This document shows positions 1-13,022 of a stretch of DNA of 64,000 nt, in pieces. Where the stretch lies: the NCBI RefSeq assembly GCF_000003815.2, contig NC_049987.1, forward strand, positions 6,336,083-6,400,082, written 5' to 3'. This DNA comes from Branchiostoma floridae (lineage: Eukaryota > Chordata > Leptocardii > Amphioxiformes > Branchiostomatidae). The position numbers were made by a program, and so were the translations under genes. The notes under the pieces are model-generated. The model ran no database searches, was not told where the DNA came from, and saw only the letters and a list, made by a program, of their open reading frames with translations. The stretch's first letter is position 1. Each line of letters starts with the position of its first letter.

Positions 1-126
1 CTCCACATGAAATGATCAGTTTCCTAAATAACAACATCTCTCATTTCGTTACTAACGACTCAAACGTGAAAACAATACTGCCAGAGACAGTCGGAGCGAC
101 GAGGAACAGGCTGGACACACGGGGGA

Positions 127-212
127 ATGATGCAGAAGAGACGGAATGCCGATATAGGCAAGCTACGACGGCCGCTGAAGAGGAATAAAATCACCGAGAG
201 CATCTATGGCAG
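127..212 (+). CDS. MACO1: Macoilin exon 1 (N-terminal basic segment)
   Basis: Encodes a Lys/Arg-rich cytosolic N terminus of 28 residues followed by a split Ser codon (AG|C). The donor GTAGGG follows at 213. Upstream bases 1-126 are probably 5'UTR and promoter-proximal DNA; I see no clear TATA box there. The gene is therefore almost complete at its 5' end in this window, and the next coding exon is 13.1 kb downstream. Confidence 0.88.
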
Positions 213-3200
213 GTAGGGCATGATGGAGGAGGTTGGTTGTCTCCTCAGATTTTCTCCCCACAACAAAACACACCAGCATTTAGCGGAGATCCCTCACAAA
301 GAGCTACCTTGGACCATTAACCAGGCGTCAGCTCACTAATTTGTCTGGATGTGTCGCAATAGTACGGTCCCACATTGATTGTAAGGCGCCCACCGTTGCG
401 CAGTGTTTGGAATGATGGCTCCGTTCTGCGGAGAACGGCGCTCAGTTCACCCCTCAGCGCCTCACCTGTTGTCCTGATCTCCATATCCTCACCATACAGC
501 CCGTACAGCCTAATACGGCTCACATATACCCAAATCTAGCCATACAAAAACGTATCTACCGATATGGTGGCCGACGAAAATGCACTATCTGGTGGGGAAT
601 GATTTGTAAGACGACATGTCTGGTTTGTTTTCTTGGCAGCCATTTCATCGAATCAAAATATCAAAAGGGATTTTCACAGGCTGATTTGTCTCAGATCCAC
701 CCAGAGTCAAACAAACACAGGGATAACCAGTTTAGTAGTCCTTTTTGGTAAATACAAATAGGTGACCAAGTATAGGCTAATTATGTGTTTTGGATGTCGG
801 CCAAACATGAACTTGTACGTACATGTATGGTATCCTTTCCAGTGTCTTCCATTTCATGGTGTTATTATTATGCGTTAGGGCCATTTTTTTATATTATCAG
901 TAAGGTACATGCATGATGAATATTCAGTAGCAGTAGGATTTTCATTAGTCTGCTACCAGCCGCAATATACATGTTGGAAATTGTCTCTGGTTAGATTGTA
1001 AACAAAAAGAAATCTTCACATTGGCTTCAGTGTATTTACATTGTGAACAACAGGTAGGACAAAGAAAATTGGTAACTAAGGTCCCTTACAACTGGCTGGT
1101 TTGTCTGATCTGTTTGAAGAATAACAAAGAAAATGCATTTTTTTTTTCACAAAAATTGGTTGTAAGATGTCTCATCTTAGTGTGTTTTAAAGTAAGATAA
1201 ACAATAGTCTTGAAATAGAGCGTTTAAACGTCAGGATCCTACGTTACTTGGTAGTCCCTCATAGAAAGGACAACAGTTGGTGTAGGTTACAAGCAAAAGA
1301 AGTATGTTTTCCTTCATTGTGTGTTAAGAAACCCTAAGACTAAGTCCATCCCGACACCTAGTGATCATAATTTGCTTATTTTGGTGTATGTATGATTTTA
1401 GAGAAAAGAGTTCATGTCATACAACATACCAATATCTATGTTCATGCATCTGATGACGACAGTTAACAAAGTGGTGATTTGGAACATAAACTGAAGATTA
1501 AGCACCATAGTTAGACTGACAGATGCATATACGATGATATGTATAGTCTAGATCCATATCTTGGATTTCTATAATATATTTTGCCTATTTCTACTTCATT
1601 ACTGATTGTTGTAAGACCCCCCAGTCAGATACTAATTATGAATGCAAGAAAACAGGTGCATCAGTGTTACTTCCTGTCAGGGTCACAGGTTAAGTACATG
1701 TCTGGGTAAATGCTCTGTTGAGTAAAGGTTTAAACAAGTTGTTCAGAGAATTCGGGGAAATCTAGACTTATGGATTGGTTGCTCTTCAATTGTACCATTA
1801 TATTATGATGTCTTCTTGGTTGTATGTAAGTGTATACACAAACTAAAGGTTTTGGGATGCCATTTCCTTCAAGTGTTTTCGTGCACTTGTGGTCAAAAAT
1901 GCTGTATGTAAACAAAGCTATGTATGTGAGCTGTCATCATGACAGGGTTAACAAACAGCTGACAGCATTTTAGCAAAAAAAATGACAACAACAGACAAAA
2001 CAGCACAGATTTCCATCTGGTTAATAATTAATTAGTAAAGCCAGAGTGCCCATTGACTTCCTGTTGTGGTGGTGGTTATAAATTTCAGCAGTAGCAACAA
2101 GTTGTCTTGTTTTACTCTTGCCTCAATCATGATGTCTGCAGTATGTGTCACTGGGTATGAACACGGCCTGGGCAAGTCTTTGTCTCCTAGAGTTCTAAGG
2201 TCTTTAATGCTATGTTCAACTTCAAACTGAACATTTGTGTATAATCATCACTTTTCACAATTTACATGTATATAACAATCACAGGTTACCTGTAACTTTG
2301 CTTTTGACTCTCAGAGTGAGTACTACCATATTACTTTTGAAAATAATCTTTTTAGTTAAGTTATCTTTTTTTGGTCACATTTTGAATGTAAGCTGATGTG
2401 TTCTGAGAAAGGGTGGTCATACAGTATACCATGTATTTAGATACAGACGTGTTAGAAACTGAAGCATAGCCTTCAGTTTTCAGTGGTGATACCACTAAAA
2501 TAAACAGGTTGGAACTTGTCTTCCCTGAGGGGGGATAGCTCAGGTGAGAACAATTCTTCTATAGACAAAAGAAGTTCACACCTGATTGGGTCACCCCAGC
2601 CTAACAGGTTCCTGACACAGTGGCAGATAGCACAAATGTTGTCTTTGTTGTTATGACCTTCTTACATTAATAATAGGTCGATGTCATTCGCCTCAAAATC
2701 TGAAACACAAGACCTTCAACACAACATAAAATCTAACTGAAACATTTTTTTCTAATGTTTACTTACTATTTTTCAGAATGCCAGAAAAAGTGGAGTAATA
2801 CATGCTACTCAAAGGACCATATTTCTTAGAATTCATTTGTAAACTATGTTGTCTGCTATGTTGCCTACAGGGTCCATAATGTTTATGTTTCTATTTTTGT
2901 TGTATGCTTTAAATGCATGAATTACTTCAGGCATAACATTTTTTGTTGAATTTTCTTGAATCTGCAAATCACTGTCTCCAATCTTACAAAATGTATCTTG
3001 AAGCCATAAAATGAGTGGAAAGTTATTGTGAAGATTAAAATTTAAAGTAAAGGTGTCAGAGAGCGAAAACAAAATGAAGGATGACACAAAGTTGTCAGCA
3101 AGAACTTGTGTTCACTAAAACCTGGTTACCACATGGCTTCACCATGCTAAGATGTTCTAAAAAAATCCTGGTGAGAACCCTACAGTACTTCACCCAGTGT

Positions 3201-6200
3201 GAGTGTTGAGTGTTGTTTTGGGCTTGCCTGCCAGTGTGTGATTCCCTATGTTTTGTAATGCAGTGCTATACCATACACCCTCAGTGCTACATATACTATT
3301 CCTATAATTGGACTTGAGGGGTTAGAAAACAGTAGCCTGCTATCCCAGATATTGTCCCAATTGGAGTTCCAGACAAATTGCATGTGTCAATGTTTTCGAT
3401 CCACAGTTGCATAGAAAATTAATAATCACAATGGAACCTAAATGGCAGAAGATGAAGATGAAAACTTGAAATTTTCTTGCTTTTCAAAGTAACCTGCCAT
3501 CACAAAAGAAAATTTTGTTGTTTGCAAATGAAAATATTAACTTGCAATTTCATTCGGCAAAATTTGGTTGTGTGACTAAATGACGACAAATGTGGCTTTG
3601 GTATTTGCAGAAAGCTGTCAGAATCTGTCAAATCTCTCACACGTTGCATTTGATTTATTACAAGCATTTCAGGTTCTGGTGTTAGTGAGTCTTGGAGTTG
3701 TACAAGCATCAAGTTTCATTCTCGTTTGTTTGTGTTTGTGGACCAAACGTGCTGCAAGTTGTAAAACACGAAGTGGCAGTTATGCACGTGTCCAAGTATG
3801 TGACAGGTGCTCGCATGTAGGGACATGTGGAGGGAAAAATAGATATAGCAACACGTGGGGAGAGAATAGATGTGCACGTGCCCATCAATACGACAGGTGC
3901 TTTATGTAGCATCACGTGGGAGGAAAATAATTCCAGACATGAGTTAATGTGGTTGTGACTACAGATACTGATAATAAGTCAGTAATTGGCTTTGTTATTT
4001 GGCTGTATAACTTGTTATACGGGTGGTATTTCTTCAAGTATGCACTACATACTTGTTTTTGAGTTCATGAAGTATAATAGACTGAGTACAAGAAATGGCA
4101 TGGTAAATTGAATGCCATAAACATGAGTAGCCAGACGTGTGTACTGCACGCCCACGTGCACATGTATATGACAAGTGCTGCCACGAAGGTAGTCACATCA
4201 ACACATGTACAGTAGTTCTCTTGTCACAAAACAAACGTTTTTTTAAACGTGAGCAGCAATTAGATTGGTAAATGTCTGGTAACGCAGGTGGCATGTCTTG
4301 AAGCGTGTCGTGGAAAGGTTATTCATTAGATTTTGATAAACAATTAAATTCGCGAGACATTTTCTGTAAGAAACAGACTGTCTCGACAGGATTACTTTTG
4401 TTCAACATCCCTTTGTCTTTCAAACAAAAAGATGTGCCTTCTGGAGCCTTTGTATCAATGAAAATGAGGTGTGTCTGTGTGATGAAATACATTTTTTTTT
4501 CTCCATATTATGTCATTTGGACGACAAAACGAAAGGCAGATAGTTTTCCTGTTAAACATTCCTGTTAAAATCTATTTTACAAATACTATTCAGTGACAGA
4601 GTTTGAAATACCAATCTGTAATCTGCACTTTGCAGAGAACCTTTTGACAATTGCAAAAGAAAATAAAGGCAACTTGTAATTCATGGAACCATGTTTTACA
4701 GAAAACAAAATTTCTTCTTTTCAGAGCCCTGTTAGTGTTAGTGCAGGATAGTTGTCAGAGCTTTGTTTTGGTTAGCTGTTTTTAATGTTGTTTGCTCAAC
4801 CTTCTTGGCTTAAAGAAAGAACCAAGCTACCTGATCTAATGCTTAAAGGTATGTCTTCTTGCCCATATATGGTGATGCTTTGAGTCAAGACATGCTCCCT
4901 CTTTTGCATAACCTTAAGTAGTCTAGTATTAATATTAGATTCGAATACACAAGGTTGTTTTCATGGTAGCCACTTTAGGTAGAGTTGGAGCGCAGGCTGA
5001 AAAACCAAGTCAGGGATAAACAAGTCCACTAGCCCTATAGTCCAGGGCAAGTGGAAATGCCAATCGGGCAAGTGCATGTCCTTCCCCACTTGCCCGATCG
5101 GACAAGTTAGCTTTTCTCCATTGAGTGAGATTTTTATGTACTTGCTACTTTTCAAAGTCATGACATCAAGCATTGATTAACACAGAAAATAACAAAAATT
5201 CCATTGAAGGCCATGAATATACATAGAAAAATGTCATTTAGATTTCGGGCAAGTGAAAAGTTGGTTCGGGCAAGTAATTTTTTTAAGTACTTGCCAGATA
5301 GGACAAGTCAATTTTAGAAAACTTGTCCAACCCTGCAAGTCAGTAGCACAATTGACATTGGATGAGATAAAAAGGCCATACATGTAGTATCTCACATAGT
5401 TTTTAGTCTATTCTTCATGCAGAGGTTTGGCTCCATTTGGCTCCGTTTTAAAGAAAACGGTACAAAATAAAAAGCCCGACAAAATGTAGAACACTTCAAA
5501 AACAGCTGTAACCAAACCTGCTTGAAGAGTATTCATATATTATATATTAAACCTGCAGTTGAACCCTTTTCTGAAAGTTTTATGGAATGTATCCTGTACA
5601 TAAGCAATATTTCATACTTAACATATCTGCCTAATGGCTATAACATGCTTTGATTGATTCAATTGATTGGTTGATAGTGATAAAATTACTGATAATATGA
5701 TAAGATATATATGATAAGAAACAAGTAAACGAAAACAAGGGTGGTGTTTAAAAACACCCCGGCGACGTGAGGTAGATGATAATGTTGAAAATAAGTAAGG
5801 AGAAAATGTAATACATCTATTGGATTTCATAACAGTACTTTCAAACAAACGGCGCTCTGCGGGTGTAAGTGAGAAAAAGGGAAGCATCTATTGATGACAA
5901 TTATGCAAATTGAAGACCCAATTTGCATTACTAATAAGAAAATGTGAAAATTCCATGGTGGTGTATTATAGAAATGCCGTCTCCGCTACGGCTCACGAAA
6001 ATTTGGCAGGCCAGACTCAAATTCACTTACTGGAAATAATCAGTTCCTCCCTATGATTTACATCAAATGAAATAGATTCCCTGCGAATGATGGGGAATTA
6101 GAATAGCCTGACCAGGCCTTACGGGAAGGAGCATACAGACCCTAGGTAATTGTCAGCTGTCTATGTTTTGACAACTATGCCCCTACAGTTCCAGAATTAA

Positions 6201-9200
6201 ATGTTAGAGGGCTCAAACCTACCCCAACTTATGCTCACATCAGAAGCTATCTGCCACTTAATGACAAGACCATATCATGTTCAGGACAAGATTGTTATCA
6301 ACGCCGTTCAATGATTGACGTTCCCTAGAAACATTAGCAGTTTGTTTGGATTGTAACGTAACGCAAAGACACGATGGATCCGAATGTATGAGATATATAA
6401 AGTGAAACATTTAGAAAAAAAACTAGACTTGAGCAGGGTCTTGTGTTGTCAGAGAAGGAATGGAGAGTAAGGGGGAACATAGTTATGAGGTAAAAGTGGG
6501 GTCCCCGATATGTCGAAACAAATGTAAATCCGAACAGAGGACAAAGGGACAAGGAATTGAGTACTATCGCAAGATGCTTTGCGAGAGGAAGGGTCTAATA
6601 CAGAGCACGCCATATGCTCTCACTCGGGTTTAGCTAAGCGGTGAGGAGGGCGAGCTCGGAGCCCTGAACTACAGGATATAGGAGACGGGTAGTGATTTAC
6701 AAAAGGAGAGAGTGAGATAGAGAAGGCGTACGCGTACGTCCGCACAGTAATACACTTGGTCAACTTGCCACTGATCAGACCTTTGGAATTGGCCCGGATA
6801 TATCGTATCCTCATTAATTCTGGAAATGACCTCCTATTTTGAATAATTTGTACTTCATTTTGTACATCATGGTCTAAGCTACATACATACCAAAATCATG
6901 GAAATCCGTTACCTTATTCCTTTCTCGAGAAGTCGTCTTCCGAAAGTCTTGACAAAAATTACCTTGCAATTTCAATACTAATCGCTGTGGGCGCAAACGT
7001 ATGTCTTAGCACAAGAGCTATCTACCAACCATCAATCGTAACCACGGCTTATTCAGAACACGAGATATAAAAAGATTAAGCTCCGCTGCAGTTCCAAGTG
7101 AAGCCGCTAGGGGCCGAAGATGTAATTATTTCCGTTTTTGTCACACCCCACCAACACACCAAAATTATTCACCATTCAGCAACAGTTCTTGAGTCATCTT
7201 GTTGGCACAAACAATCACAGACATACATACACAGGTGAAAATATAACACCCATGAATATTTCAAAGGGTAATACAGCTGCTTGTCACCATGTAAACAACA
7301 CGTATCGTAGCTTGAACATGAACATACTACTACCCAGTATTTGTGTCTTATTTATAACCTGTAATATCAAATGATAGTTTCTGTATTTCAGTTGAGGCCA
7401 CAGCAAGTAAATTTTATGGATGACATCAGCGCGCTCATTAATTTTAGCCTGATTTCAGAAAAAAAAACAAGAATTTTTTTCTTCTGCAACAATGGTCAAC
7501 ATGACGATAAAGTACCAAAATGAGCGAATATATTGTGTTGTTGCCTAATAATTGTACTTATAGAAGTGGCACTTGCGAGGTACCCAGGACTGTAGTTGTA
7601 GAAATGAAACTTCTTGGATAGTTGTAAAAGTGACACCAACATGGAAGCCACGAGTGTGGTTACCAACTTTGTTGGTGATGCCAGTCTACCACACTAGTGT
7701 CACTTTTACCACACCGGTACACGTATTAAATGCAGGAATGAATGCCTCGTTACCTCTGATACCATGTTTTGTCCCTTTAATTCTTTTTACAACAGTCATC
7801 ACAACTTTATGGTGCCTATTTTTGAAAATGTAGCCGTCTTGTTTTTTTTTCACCCATCTTGTTTTTTTCGCCCTATCGCACTATTTTTGCGCTCTGCAGA
7901 GGATGTCATCCATAAAATTTACTTGCTGTGGCCTGAATAAAAAATTGCTTTGATGGCTAACTCTTGCGGTTCTTTTACACGATCTATGAGAATGCTTTTC
8001 TCTCCGTTTGAGCCCCGCGAGCACGCACTGACATGTACCTGTAAGTAGTGCGTGCTCGGAGTCATGTTTGAACCCCGTTTGAGCGTGCGTGCTCCGAGTC
8101 ATGTGATCTTCGTTTTGCTAACTATGGATAAGCGTCCCGGGGCACTCTGCCCCAGTTCTCCGGCCTGATACACAATGCCGCTAGTCGAAGAGAGTTTTTT
8201 CCCCGAGGATACGTTGGTGCACGTAGTCGGGCCAGTAGTTTCGCCTCAAGGTATCTGGAACACGAGGAACCACCCCAGGTTAGTGCAAATCGGTACCTGA
8301 AAGTTGGTCTAAACAATGCTTATGTTAACGTTTTTGTATAGAATAAGGCGGAACTCGGAAGCGATTTGTAGTACCATTTTACTGTTACTGTTATATACTC
8401 CGCAATTGACACATTTTCGTCTACACTTGTACCCCAATATGCCTCATAATTCAAGGACTCCTGCAGACTTCGTGTACAAGAGTTTTTGTTCTCGGCGATA
8501 GTTCGTGTGTTGATCATCTCTCTGGTGCTTTTCGTTACTTGTGATCTATCCCGACTCAGTCATTCAACAGTATTGTTGGGTGTGTAACAAAACCCATCAT
8601 TTGCCCCATTTCAACTTTTGGGATGTCCATAGACCAAGAATGCATGATCTGATTTGTGTAGAACTGGCCCGGATCTAATAACATCCTCAGATCAGAGGAA
8701 CACAAGTCCCGTCGAAAGTAGTACAAACACGCGAAGCTTTTAGGTGTTCGTATTTGACTATCAACATGGTTTCTAGATTGTGATATACATATGTATTTGG
8801 CCAGTATCAGGATTATGATCATTGTTTTCTGTGATTTATTGGTTGGTATACAGCTGACCCAGTTCAGCAGCGGAGGGATGTATATGAAAAGACAACGAAC
8901 CGCCGAACTTATCAGTTGAGACGAAACGCGGCTCGGAGAGATCATAGCTTCGTAAGTACAGTCTAATTTTTTTATCATAGCCGTCCTGTAAATAAAAGTT
9001 TTTCAGGATTTTCAACACATATAACTTGTATTTCTATCTTTCGCGTTGTCTTTTCTTTTTATTAATTACTACTACTTCTGCTTGGGAATGTCTCGCAAAG
9101 CATGATGGTATAGCATCAGTTGTCTCACAAACAAATGGCGGCCATGTTTGTTCCAAATGCCGACCGATCAACAGCATATCACATATCAACGTTATTTGCG

Positions 9201-12200
9201 ACTGAAAACACAACCAAAGGTGATAGTAAGCGTATTTGACGCAAGAAGTCGCCGTAATCTTCAACTTGACTCTTCATCCGACGGTGCGATACGGCGGGGG
9301 AAATCGCTAGCGTCCCCGCCGCCGCCCGGCAAATCTGTCGGCTTGAAAGTCTGCAAAATTCGTCAAAATTGAAAGAAGATTACTACAGAACATGCATATT
9401 ACACTAAGTAGCACATATAAATATACTATAGTTACACAATTTATCTCAGAACCAACACAAATTGGGGCGACACAAACACTGACGGCGAGCCGCCTCACAA
9501 GACGGCGAAACATCCACACAGACGGCGAAAATGTAAGGCGGCGAAAAGACGTGGCGGCGAAATGACCTGATTCCCTATGATTGTGATATACCCACGTTTT
9601 AACTTTTCCATATACATGAAATAGAGTGTGATGGAAATATCCCTATCTATTCAAAACGACCATGCATCATCACAACAAGGGGGCTTCAGTTAGAAACCTC
9701 CATTTTAAAGATTTTAGTGTTTTATTCGTTTTTCTTTTCGAATTTCCCTTTAGCAAGACATTTATGAGATGTGTTTTTGGAAGAGTTTGTATGTTTTATT
9801 CAATATTCGCACAAGCAACACGCCTAACTGGGGATAAATATCATTACATTGATGAATAGATGATGATAAAAATATTTTTTCTCCTTTGGAGTAACAACTA
9901 TGTGCAATGTTATTTCTTGATCTGTTTACGATTGTGGGTTGTCGTGATATCCCGGACCATCCACATGTTTGGTACTAATTAAGCTGGGAATGGCTGCGGA
10001 GAGACTTCAAGTTTTCCGACGGCTGAGCAGACAAGTCACGTGTCCCCCTACCTGATGCTTATCCCTCTGACCCCATTTACTCCCTGACGTTTCCCCCATC
10101 TCCCATGTAGGTCATTCGTGGCTTCTCCTTCACTGAGTACGGTCATATTTCCCACCCAACCCTACCCTCACTTATCTGACTTCAAGACGCTCATTTAATT
10201 ATACTGTATGGTCTGTTTCTGCTATAGTGAGTGACAACAACGAGGTGTTCCTGACACCCGTACATATGTCCATCAGGACGACGCAGTTCCACCACAACGT
10301 GCACAGTCACAGAGACTCCTACCACAGCAGGGAAAGTTGGTCGAGACCTTCCACTGCAAGTCGGTGAGACGAGCTGCATCGCTGGATGAGCCGGAATAGA
10401 CGTCCGTGTGCCTTATAAAGTCGGGAAGAAGGGAACCCAGAACAGCGCCGTCGACAGGAGGAAGGCAACGAGAGGAGAGTGCCAGACGAGCAGCAGATCT
10501 AGAGCAGCCAATCGATTGCGCTGCTACAACCATAGTAAACCTAAAACTATTTAGAGAATTCACAGACTGGTTTTGAGTTGATTTATACCATGACTATGTA
10601 TTTTAATGTACCAGGTATACATTGTAAAGTAGTAGTTGATTGTACATGTATATCAAAGAAGCGTAGAACAGCGACGATGGACCGAATCAAACCTGAGGTG
10701 GATATAGTAATGGAGAAAGCCCCCATTGGAATATCCATTACAATTATTCTGTATCCAACCTGTGACCGAAGTTAGCGGGGTCAGCATTATGTAGTAACGT
10801 CAAACACAGTCTCCCGTGCCCAGTGTACGGAAAACCATGTCTCTGCGTTCTTCCTTTATTCTAGCTGTGCTAGTCCTTGTCTTCAAAGTAGAATCTAAAC
10901 CACTTGAAATCCATTGCTTTCATGACTTGTTTGAAATATGTGACTTATTAACCTTTCAAAATCAAACTTTACTTAATATGTATCTATATAGCAGGTATAA
11001 CTGCCCTTCGGCGTAACACACCAGCTTCAATTCCAAACGACAACCACCTGAAAGCACATCACTTCTATTTTATAGATATCGACATAAAACTGTGACATAT
11101 TCGTCTTCATTATTTTTTTTTTACCTCGTGGAAGCATCTCATCCCACATTGCGAAAGTGAAGCGCAAAAGATATAAGCAAAAGCTATGCTATATTTGTCT
11201 TTATTGGTCTTCTTTAAAAGATCTTATTTTTCTACCTTTAAAATCATCTTATTTTTCTATCTTCAAAATCATCCTTTCTATAGCTCCAAACGACAACCAC
11301 TTGAAAGTATTCCATTCCAAATTGTAAAAAGCACAAGCTTATATAGGAAATAAAAGCTGGGACATATTGGTCTTTATTATAACAGTCATAAGCAGGTGAA
11401 ACATCGTAACAATCTGTAAGAGTGTACTGCCTATGATATGCAGTCATTCCCAGCTATTTGAAAAGACCGTTCCCTTAAATCATTAATCCTGACACAAAGA
11501 ATGCATCAACAAAGAAAAATGAACAGCTAGAATTATAGTCCTCAAATACCACTGTATAGACGACACCCCCGAGGTTTAGCCAAAAATCAATTCCCAAGGG
11601 AGTGCATTCGTGGAATTTTCTAAATTCTTTCAAAGCGATCGTAATACTGTAGAAAATGCCTCCGCCCCTGAGGCGTCGCCAAAAAAGCTGTGTATATGCA
11701 GAATAAAACATCAATGTTTCACTGATGTCATGGTCTGCTAGAGTGAGATGAAGTCCCCATCATTAGCAGCTCATAATCAGCTTCTGTAAGGATGAGAATC
11801 ATGCTAATTAAGACATGAGGGGCAGATGCACACAAAAGATCAGAGTCTGAATACAGATGTGTCAATTACCAGATACTGTAAATGCCGAAACTTTCGCGGT
11901 GGTTTAATGTTCGCGGTTTTAGCAGTGGCGGCTTTACCGCAAACTTAGAACCACCGCGAATATTTTTCCATGGCAGTAAGAGACTACAGTGCATGGTGCT
12001 ACCGCGTACTTTAAACCACAGTGAAAAGTCCTTTTTCCCGCTACCGGGAAATTAAATCCCTGTGAACACAAATGCATTTACAGTACTAGTATGGTGCTGA
12101 TCACGATCAAGTGTGACGGAGTGGTTGGTGAGATTGACGCATGATGATGTAAAGCTAAAATGGTCGCTTTTGTCTCAGTGTGGCTTTTTATGTGTATCGT

Positions 12201-12976
12201 AAGTTGAAAAGATATTTTTGCGTTTACATCACTGTGATAATGTCCAACGCACACTTGTGCCACGGTGGAAGTGCTATTCTGCATGATCGGAATAAAGATG
12301 AGATGACGATCTGATTCATCATGTTTGTTCTCAACATTATTAAGGACTTATTCGTGTCTGATTCTGGGAGGCATGAAAGATATGGAGAAAATTATGGTCA
12401 AGGCATCTAGTTGTTGGTGTATTATGTTTATACATGTATCATAGTGATGTTTATACAATGTATCATAGTCATGGACATTGTTATTTATTGATTAATAATT
12501 AAAAGATAAAGCTATAGCTTCCCACTGCAGTATAGACTGCTACTAAACCTACTAGTAATTGATGACTTGACTTTTAATAAGTTTTATGAGACCCATGAAT
12601 GAAATGCAAAACCATATTGGTTTGAATGTTATGTAACCAGAGTCAGGTTGTTGTTGTTGTAGCACCATACATGTAGATGGAAAGATAGAATAATAGATTG
12701 ATATAAACTAACTAATGTTTTGTTTTTGTTTGATTATAATACAACATTCTTATACCAGTGAATTGCATACATGTTTTCTATCTGTATGTGTCTGTAAATT
12801 CTGCCATTTCTAAGTGCTGTTTATTTGTTTGTTTGCAGCACAGCATTCCTGTACCTGAAGTGTCTGTGTGTGTGTGTGTGTGTGTTTATCTGTATATCAT
12901 GTGTCTGTAAAGTCTACCATCTCTGATTACTGTTTGTTTATTTGTTTGTGTGAAGCACAACATTCCTGTACCTGAA

Positions 12977-13022
<46 letters not shown>

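Noticed and set aside
2529-2597. tRNA-like segment with an A-box (TAGCTCAGGTG), a GTTCACACC block and pairing ends GGGGGGA / TCACCCC
   Set aside because: The D and anticodon stems do not fold properly and the spacing from the T-arm to the acceptor stem is wrong; at most a decayed tRNA-derived SINE fragment.
8556-8978. 140-codon minus-strand ORF in macoilin intron 1
   Set aside because: AT-rich, no recognisable motif, no splice context; length is within chance for 13 kb of intron.
9480-9565. Cluster of GACGGCGA / GGCGGCGA motifs
   Set aside because: A short degenerate repetition with no regular period or known site; too little to call a feature.
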